A stretch of 64,000 bases of DNA from Paraspadella gotoi. Lineage: Eukaryota > Chaetognatha. Positions 36,460-64,000 of this stretch are shown piece by piece; position 1 is the stretch's first letter; each line of letters begins with the position of its first letter. The notes under the pieces were generated by a model. It did not search any database and had not been told where the DNA came from. It saw nothing but the letters and a program-made list of their open reading frames with translations. The DNA is taken from NCBI GenBank assembly GCA_051294375.1, contig CM119263.1:16707777-16771776 (forward strand), in the 5' to 3' direction. The position numbers and the translations under genes are program-made.

Positions 36460-38489
36460 TTATAAATACCAATTGTGACGCTTTACGATCGAAGACTCTG
36501 CGGGTTGATGGAAAGACGCGGACGAGTAGTTAGAAGTCGACCTTGAGATATGTGGGCGGAACGGGGACCTACCGCCGCTGAAGCCTCTGCTGTTGCATGC
36601 GCTGCTGCCCTTGCTGCCTTCCTGACGCGTTTCGTGGGAAAACGTCGAGGCGAATTTTGGTAGGGTGGGGCTTCCATCTGGCTTGGCGTAGCAGGTGTGC
36701 TGCTGTGGTTGTGTCGTTGATTGCGCATTCTGCGGCGAGGTGGCAATAGGCGGCGGTGCGGCCGTGCTTGCGGGTAGTGAGTGAGGCGAATTTTCATAAT
36801 GCTGTTGTAAGCTGGAAAAAGGTTTATGAAGATAAGGCACGGTCCCATTTAGGGAATTCGGGATATGAGAGATGGACGAATACCCGTATTGAGGGTAGAT
36901 GTGAGAATTGTAGTAAGAATTGACTCCGTAATATTGGTTTCGGTAAGTTCGATAAGTATGATAAGCTGGGTAGTAGCTCGAAGGTGTTAAGCTTGGCAGA
37001 GGAGTTTGGACGCCTGAAGGTGCGCCTTCGCGGGCAAAGCTCGTCGTAGAATCTTGACGTTGAGTACCGAGTGAAGCTACTGAAGAGCCACACTGACGGA
37101 CTGCATCAGAACCGAAATATGAGGCGCTTGCGTTCCCACAATCAGATTTTAAAGTGGAGAATGAGGTAGATGTAACAGAGGTAGAATCTGCGGCGCTATA
37201 AGAATTGGAGGCGTTCGCGGCGCCCCCATTCGAGAGAACGTGGTCGGCGGGGGAGAATTTCGATGTCGCACTCTGTGATCGGGAAAGGGGATCATCTGCG
37301 GTGTCTTTTGTTCCTTGTCGATGAGCGAGGGCAGAAACGGCGCTGCCGGCGCTCTTGCATTGTGGCGCCATCGTCTTCGAGCCGGCTTCAATTTGCGCCG
37401 CTTTTATCTTAATTGCCAACTGACGTTTCAACTTCATGCGACGATTCTGAAACCACGTTTTCACCTTCGGGGTAGAGAGCAAAAAAAAAAGTAAGTATTA
37501 TTAAAGTAATCATTATGTTTATAAATTAATTAATAAATTCATTTCGTGTTTTTTAACCTGCATATCGCCGATCCCCAATTGATCCGCCAAAGCCTTTCGC
37601 TCATGTCGTTCCAAGTATTTCTTCAAAGCGAAGCTCGCCTCCAACACAAGAACGACTTCGCGCGGGAAGGCAAGCTTCTTACTTCGGTTGCGATTGGAGG
37701 AAAAGTATGGAATGCGACTTGGGGAGTTGAATGTCGGATTCCCATCGCATAAGCTATCTAGTTTTCTATCGGCAGGTTCTTCCGTTTCGGACGTTTCTTT
37801 TTCTTTTTGAAAATCGAACACTTCGTCCGGAGGCGTTGTCTCCACCGTCTGCGATGGAAGCGTCGATTCTTCTAGGGGCGCAGGGACGGGGAGTCGAGTC
37901 CCTTCGTTATTCAAGTTGTCGTTCTTACTTTTATTTTCGTTTTTCCCGAATTCGATCTCCCGCTCGGTGCCTCTCGAGTCGTCATCCTCCTCTTCATTTT
38001 CCTCCTCCTCCTCGTCATCCTTTTTTTTGCTTCGTTTAACGACGACCGCGGGGGGCGTTGCGAGCGTCGCCGGCTCGTCGTCGTCGTCGTCGTCGTCGTG
38101 GCCTCCGACGTCGTTGACTTTGCCGTTTGTATTTTGTTTACCTTCGATTACGAAGGAGAAAAAAGAGTCGGGAGAGGGCGGGAGGGAGAGGGAGGCGTAG
38201 GAGGAATGGATGGAGGGGAAGTCGGAGATGGGGGTGGAGGAGAACGGGGTCGCGGAGACGGCGTCTCTCTGCTGGAATTTGTTATGCGGCCGAGCAAACG
38301 GTTTTCCGCCCAACGATGAGTCTTTGTCAACGTTAGCGTCGGCGTCTGCGTTGTCGTCGTTGTTGTTGTTGCTGTTCTCGTTCTCTACTTTTTCGCCGTC
38401 GTAAATTTTGCCTGACGCGATGACGAGACGCTCCGAAGGTTTTTCACCTGGAAAAAAGGAGGGGGAGGGGAAGATAATTGGATAAGAAC

Positions 38490-38535
<46 letters not shown>

Positions 38536-40157
38536 TTGCGAAAAGAAAAGAAAATGTGATTAAAGAGAAGAAAAAGAAATGCGAGGGAGGAAAAAAGAAG
38601 AAAAAAAAAAGAAATAAAGAGTTAAGAGCGAAGCGAGGGAAAAAAAAAGCGAAGATAGCTTTTTTGGAAATACGAGGAGTGTGGACGGATCGAGCGACAT
38701 AGAAGGGACAGAGAAAGAGGGACAGACTGACATTAATATATACAGAGAGAGAGAGAGCGTTGTCGGAAAGAAGATAAAGAAGTTTTGATAGGAGAGAGAA
38801 AGAAAGAGAGAGGGGATGAAAATTGAAAAGAATGACTATGGTCACTTGATGCATTAATGCATAAATATGAATTGGGTTTTTCTTTCTTTTCTTGATAACT
38901 TTGTTCTATCTTTTTTTACATTTTTGTTTGTTTCTACGGATCTCTTTCACTTTTTTAACGTTTTTTCTCATCAACGTAATATTTGCGAAGAAGTACAGAC
39001 AAAGAGAGAGATAAAAACTTCTGCTGACGCTGTGTTGGCAAAAAAGATTTGAGAATAAAATGCGGAGGGAGCGTGTCACGAATATGACATCATCGACTAC
39101 GAATGGAAATCGAAATGACTTTAAATTATGTAACTCGAAAATATTTTTTTTTTCGCGAGAGATTCAAGAAAAACAAGTCACATTTTAAGTGAAAAAAATG
39201 ACAGATTACGTTTTTAAAAGTGCTTGTTCTCTTTAAATTGAAATATTTCAGCCAAAAATCACAGAAACCCTTCAGGTAGAAGATTGTGGCTTTACGCAAA
39301 ATATATTTGTCGACAAAGCATTGGTCATCATATGCTAATGGATAATTTACAACACGAATCACAACCTCCCTTAATCACCAAGAAAAAGAGACGGAAAAGG
39401 AGGAAAAGAGAATAAAGCAGAAGCGGAGAGAATGTGAATTAGAAAAGGAGGAAAGGAGAGGAATTAAGGAGAAGGGGAGGAAAGAAAAAAGGAAAAAGAG
39501 AAAAGCGGAGAATCAAAGTTTCGCTTTGACGATTCGCATCCAAACATCGTTCGAATATGAATAAAGCCGAAAAAAAATGTAAGGGAAAAACATTCGGAAT
39601 AAAAAGCCTCGTCAAAAACATGGAGAATATAGAAAAAGGAAATAAAAAGAAAACCGGTATACAAAGTCGTGAAAGAAGTCGATAAAAACAAAAAATAAAT
39701 TAAAAAAGATGATAAAAAAAATAGGGAAAAATTAAGAAACAAACCGGTTTAAAAAATGGTTATAAACATTGGACCAAAAAGGAAAAAAAAAAAAAGCTAT
39801 GTAAAGATTAAATTAAAAAGTGGACGAGACAAAAGATTAGCGATGAAGTATCAAAGCGAAACGGAGTTACTAAATAACGACTCGGCATTTTCCTCGCTTT
39901 TATTTCACGACTTTCTCTATTTCTTTTTTTAATTCTTCAACCGGAGTCCCTTCTTTATTTTATTCCATTCATTGTCTTTCAATGAACATCGACAATATTC
40001 TCACAATCTCAAACTTAATTCGTCCAAGCTCTTTAAAGTTTAGTTCACGACCTCACATAACTTTACCACATCAACATATAACACATTCACACCCTTTTTA
40101 TTCTCTTTCAGAACTTCCTCTTATTTTAGCCTACCCGTCTGTCTGTCTGTCTGTCTG

Positions 40158-40217
<60 letters not shown>

Positions 40218-40583
40218 TTCTTTTCTTTCTCCTCCTTCTCTTCCACATCCTTCTCCCCCTCCCCCCTCCCCCCTTCCCGCCACCTCATCCCATTTAATCC
40301 CCCCGGCAAATTCCCCGGTCATGGAACCGGTCCCCTTGGTCGTCGTTAAAAATAGATTCCGCGGTACTCGAGAACGAAGCATGGAAGAGTGAACGTCGAG
40401 GGCGCTGATGGGTTTTTTTTCTTTCCTACCCGACAATCAGACCGACAATTTCCACTGTCCACTGTCGGTCAAAGAAGCCGAACATGAGGACGAAGATGAC
40501 GACGCAAACAAGAATACATTCCTTGTAAACCTTATATCTTTAAATCTTTTTATTTAACGATAATTTGGTTTTTTCTGTTTGTA

Positions 40584-40669
<86 letters not shown>

Positions 40670-41733
40670 CTGTTCTTCCACCAACGCCCGGGTTTACCTC
40701 CACATTGGTCCCCTCCGCCGCCGAGAATTGGTTTCCGTTCACAAATATGCAAATGAGATTGTCGTTCCTCGGCGCGACTCCCCGGAGATTCCGCGGTCGC
40801 CAGGTGTTGATGAAGGGAAAATCGTCGTTGCTCGATACGACGAGGATGTTGAAGCTGATGGTGATGTCGAGAGTCACCAAAGGCGGGAGAATCGTCCCAC
40901 GGGGCGGACGGGGCCCGATGATGTGACGGATAATCGGGCAAGGCTAATGCGTCGGTCTCAAGGTCGGGCTGGGCGATCGGCGAATCGTGAAAGTAAGAGG
41001 GATAATTAGGTAAGGCTTCTTGCTGAGCTGGGTAAGGACACGATTGACGATAACTAGAAACGTCGGATGCGGTTCCATAGTGAATAGACTGATCGGGCCA
41101 GGCTTGTTCCCTCGGAGCAAGTAATTCCTCGGGTAAAGCCTGCCGGTCATCGGAAAAAGCGAAATCGAACTGCGAGACTTGACTTGCTCGCTCTTGGTCG
41201 TCGGGCAAAGCGCCGTCGTCGACGTCGTTTCTCGGGCGTGGGTCGGGCACGTCATCATCTCTCCCACCCACGTGACTTTGAGATAACGCGATGGCGTCCT
41301 CCCGGATGTTGTTGTTGATGTTTGGGTCGTAGTTATTGTTGTTGTTGTTATAACATACGCTTGTCCCTCGTTGCTGTCGTTCTCTTTCCATTTCCGTCCC
41401 GGCGTCGTCTCCAGTCGCCGGCGTCGCCCATTGAGCGTCGAACGAGGTCGTCGTCGTCCTCGTCCAAAAGCCAGGGGTCGTGGGCGGCGTCGTTATCGGC
41501 GCTGAAAGCGGCGTCGGCGCCGAAACGGCGCTACTTCCTGAGCATGCGGCGTCGTAGTAGGAGTAGGCGGCGCCATACGGCGGCGTTTCGAGCGGATCCG
41601 GGCGATATTGAAGTGACAGAGTGGTGACTCGGCCAGACGATACGCTTTGATGGGCCAAGCCACGCGCGTCGGTGTTTCCAGGGGCGTCGTCCTGCGCGCC
41701 ACCTGGTCCGTAATACGCGAAGCTTCGATGCAT
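36460..41733 (-). CDS. Divergent ANTP/NKL-type homeobox transcription factor
   Basis: Three exons: 41733-40698, 38447-37558 and 37464-36460, phase-consistent, 976 residues. The homeodomain occupies residues about 599-658: NRSKKLAFPREVVLVLEASF, a KKYLERHERKALADQLGI second helix, and VKTWFQNRRMKLKRQ as recognition helix, with Trp48, Phe49, Gln50, Asn51 and Arg53. An intron between positions 44 and 45 of the homeodomain is a well-known site in this class. Gln50, Thr47 and the RMKLKRQ end suggest ANTP/NKL relatives of Vent/Bar type, but the first helix is too divergent to name the family. The flanking regions are long and disordered, with an acidic run (poly-Asp, DDEEEEE) and a Tyr/Ser/His/Gln-rich C-terminus. 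Exons 2 and 3 are firm; exon 1 is joined by phase only, and its last 200 bases could be read otherwise. Confidence 0.75.
38491..38531. repeat. (GA)n tract in homeobox intron 1
   Basis: A pure GA tract lies about 45 bases upstream of the exon 2 acceptor; on the sense (minus) strand it is (CT)n and may act as part of the polypyrimidine tract. Confidence 0.9.
40137..40230. repeat. Compound (CTGT)n(CTTT)n microsatellite
   Basis: About five CTGT units run directly into about fourteen CTTT units within the homeobox gene's long intron. Open frames through it are repeat artefacts. Confidence 0.95.
40590..40664. repeat. (CT)n tract beside the homeobox exon 1 donor
   Basis: A pure CT repeat of about 75 bases begins some 33 bases downstream (minus strand) of the exon 1 donor at 40697. 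Confidence 0.95.
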
Positions 41734-61471
<19,738 letters not shown>

Positions 61472-61854
61472 ATTAAATAATGTTTTTTTTCTTGTATTTA
61501 ATCTTTTCAAAGAGATTTGTTAAAATCCATCGCCTGGATTAGTTTAATTTTTTTACCCGTTTTTTTTTTTCGTTTTACAAACTATAACGAGATTTATTGA
61601 AAGAAAACAAACCATAAAGGTACGAATTTTTATAATTATTTTGAAACATATATGTAAATAATAAAAAAAAGAGGATTATAATGACATGAGTTTGAACATA
61701 GGAAAAGGAACACTGCAAACGCACACACGAGGATTAATTCATAAAGAGTTGTAAAAATGAAAAATTGATTTGAGTGGAACAAACGATGTTAGGTATAAAA
61801 ACCGACAATAAAACAACAACGACAACAGCGACCCGTTTGCAATCAGTCAACAAC

Positions 61855-62034
61855 CTTATCCGTGATGACCATGTTGACGAAAACGGCGACGGCCAGCGCC
61901 ACCGCAGTAAACAACCCGACGCACGTGATCACGAAGAAGTAAAAGCAGCAACAATGGCGGGTCGGCGGGCACCGCGGGGCCGGCGGCGCCGTCCGCGTCG
62001 CCCGACTCCGCCCGAGATCGTACTCCACTCCCAT
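61855..62034 (-). CDS. PM20D1: Second, paralogous first exon (alternative membrane anchor) of the PM20D1-type gene
   Basis: 60 codons on the minus strand starting MGVEYDLGRS, then a Cys/Pro/Arg-rich stretch and a hydrophobic helix (CVGLFTAVALAVAVFVNMVI), ending in a codon-boundary donor (GATAAG|GTTG). The known exon 1, 384 bases downstream, encodes MEYDLGKGSS, a Cys/Pro-rich stretch and a helix of the same length, 61 codons, also ending in phase 0. Both can therefore splice to exon 2 in frame. This looks like a tandem duplication of the anchor exon with its own start, giving two N-terminal isoforms; it could also be a dead remnant of a duplicated gene. Confidence 0.6.
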
Positions 62035-62801
62035 GGCTGGTGGCGGAAGGTGGTCGAGGGGGTCACAGTGGTTGTGCCAAAGAGCGAAAGAAAGAAGAAG
62101 GAAGTATTGAGAGAAAAGTGTGATTGAGTGAGGACAACGAGATTAAATGAGAATTCCCCAAATAAATTTGACTCAACGTGAAGCGCAGTTACAGCCGGGT
62201 GTTTATCGTTAATTTACTCCAAATGTGGCGGTGAAAAAATCTGAGATCATTTCTGTCTTGTCGTAGATAGGGCGATACCTCCCAATTCTTAGACATTCAG
62301 GCAGTTGGTGACGGACTTTGATCCCCAATGGGCATTGGGCAATGATGTGGAGTGTCATAGATGACGAGAAATCATCGTTGCAATCGATAATGACGAAGAG
62401 AAGAAGAGGAGGTCGTCCTTTCAAGATGGCGTCTTTCGCTTTACAAAGATGCTAAAAGAAAACGTTTTTTTGTGTTGATAATGACGAGCGGGCTATTTAA
62501 AGCTAGCGAGCGAAAGGAGAAAAAAAAATTAATATCCGAAGTGGCATCGCAGCGCAGCCAAAAAAAAAAAAAGTATTTTGCCGAATTGAATGAGAAAAAA
62601 AAGGGCAAAGAAATCTGGATGATGACAAAAAAGGAAGCGGCGATGGAGGCGACGAAGACGTCGACATTTTTCGCCACATCTTTCGCTAACTGGCGATGGA
62701 AGCGGATCGACTGAGCAGGAAGCGTGAGATATTTGAGAGAGTGATATAGAGCGGAATGTGAGGCTCGATAAAATCTCCGTCTTGAGATACTGATAGATGG
62801 C

Positions 62802-62835
<34 letters not shown>

Positions 62836-62840
62836 CTCTG

Positions 62841-62890
<50 letters not shown>

Positions 62891-64000
62891 CCGTCCCAGG
62901 TCCAGTAAGCAGTATATCAGAATTTTCGCATAAAATCACGTTATCCATCAACGCTGAAAGCGGAAAAATGCGAAGGAGGACGATGAGAAGGGAAGGGAAA
63001 ACAAAAAGCGGAAAATGAAAAAAAAAAGTGAAATTAAATGAATTAGGAAGTGAAATAAAGTTATAAAGCAAAGGAAAAGAAATGAATGCGGGAGGAACAA
63101 CTAGAATGGGAAACAGTAATTGTTGCAGTTGTGATTAAAAGGAAACTTGAAAATGAAAGCTGGAAGAAAAAAACGAAAGAGGAAAATATATAAGGATAGG
63201 AGAGAGGAAAGATAATTTAAAACCGAGAGGAAATGAGAAGCGGAAGGAAAATGAAGAGAAGAGGAAGAAAAGGAAGGGAGAAGCCCGAAAACGCAAAAAT
63301 GAAATGGGAAAGAAAAAAGAAAGAAAGAAGAGAGAGAGAAAGGCGAAACTGAGTAAATATTCCATGGAGGAGAGAAACTCTGGTTCTTAGATACACAAAG
63401 GCGGAAAATGGAAGATGCGTCGAGGAAGAAGAAGGGAGACGTGAAATAATAAACAACTTTACAGAACGGCGTCACTGTAAATGGATATCAGTGAAATAGA
63501 GTAGTGACAAAAAAATACGTAAAAATTACGAATACACTCCATGACATAAATTGTATTTATTATTTATGGAGCAACAAATTGAATTTGTCAAGATGGATCA
63601 AGTTTTTTTACCAGTTTATACTACTGCATCTTTTTTATACATAGCATTTTTTTTCGTTAATCTGTAAATTTTTTACACAATATTTACCAACGTGATATTG
63701 ACAGAAATTGAATCACTTTGTATTCGGAACTGCAACGGGGACCGTCGGCTTAATGGTTACACACCGCTTGTGTACGATCAAAAGATTAAGTGAATAAAGA
63801 AAGATGAAAGGAAAATTGAATGAAAAAGAGACGAGAAAAATAATTTAAAAAAAATATGATAAGTATAGATAAAAAGAAGAAAGAAAGGAGAAAAATAAAA
63901 TGACGACGATGGAGAGAAAAAGCGGAGAACACGGGAGGGAGAAAAAGAGGATAGAGACAGAGAAGACAGACAAAGAGCTTGAAGTGATGAGAGAAACATC
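62035..64000. other. Purine-rich terminal region, no gene recognised
   Basis: Mixed AT-rich and GA-rich sequence with a (CT)n tract at 62802-62888 and, from about 63000, long A/G-rich stretches whose minus-strand frames are Phe/Ser/Leu-rich and not coding-like. The promoter of the PM20D1-type gene should be at the left of this stretch. A short tRNA-like A-box (GGCTTAATGGTTA) at about 63750 is too little to call. Confidence 0.5.

Noticed and set aside
63742-63790. tRNA-like A-box (GGCTTAATGGTTA)
   Set aside because: No B-box or cloverleaf follows at the proper distance; probably a fragment of a tRNA-derived SINE.

Overview
This is an invertebrate animal (metazoan) nuclear scaffold. Genes are split by many GT-AG introns. 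Coding exons have strongly G/C-ending codons inside AT-rich introns. Long (GA)n/(CT)n tracts, tRNA-like short repeats, DNA-transposon remnants and an env-bearing LTR element are scattered through it. The CLOCK bHLH begins with an [13 protein letters not shown]-type basic region, which I associate with protostome-like CLOCK proteins, but the species cannot be fixed from sequence. There are four runs of N (355-454, 5962-5971, 47858-47867, 52376-52385). Layout left to right: an N-interrupted minisatellite and a fold-back repeat (1-1893); DNAJB6-type co-chaperone (+, 1894-3914); CDK9 kinase (+, 5218-7737); MFSD10-type transporter (+, 8689-12755); dihydrodiol dehydrogenase DHDH (+, 14007-15669); an old env fragment, then an 8.2-kb LTR retroelement on the minus strand (17574-25735); CLOCK (+, 26809-35488) with a C-type lectin gene nested antisense in one of its introns (-, 29032-29844); a divergent ANTP/NKL-like homeobox gene (-, 36460-41733); and a 16.6-kb, 12-exon PM20D1-type M20 peptidase gene (-, 44877-61471) with a second, paralogous first exon at 61855-62034. 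The genes do not form one pathway. The first four are unrelated housekeeping-type genes in tandem on the plus strand, followed by a clock transcription factor, a developmental regulator and a metabolic amidase-like enzyme. Gene structures were derived by hand: splice sites were joined so that reading phases agree and the product matches its family. The exon joins are phase-consistent for every gene except the CLOCK PAS-A/PAS-B linker, where at least one exon was not found. The most notable points are: (1) the retroelement carries an apparently non-catalytic OTU-like domain between RNase H and integrase, has almost no room for gag, and has nearly identical LTRs but broken reading frames; (2) the PM20D1-like protein keeps its zinc ligands but has Gln for the catalytic-base Glu and Gly for the dimer-interface His, and has two alternative membrane-anchor first exons; (3) the DHDH-like protein has Ser97 and Glu176 where the family has Lys and Asp; (4) two neighbouring genes (DNAJB6, CDK9) both carry unusual histidine-rich segments; (5) several previously unnamed repeat families can be seen, including a TTAA-flanked and a TA-flanked inverted-repeat element.
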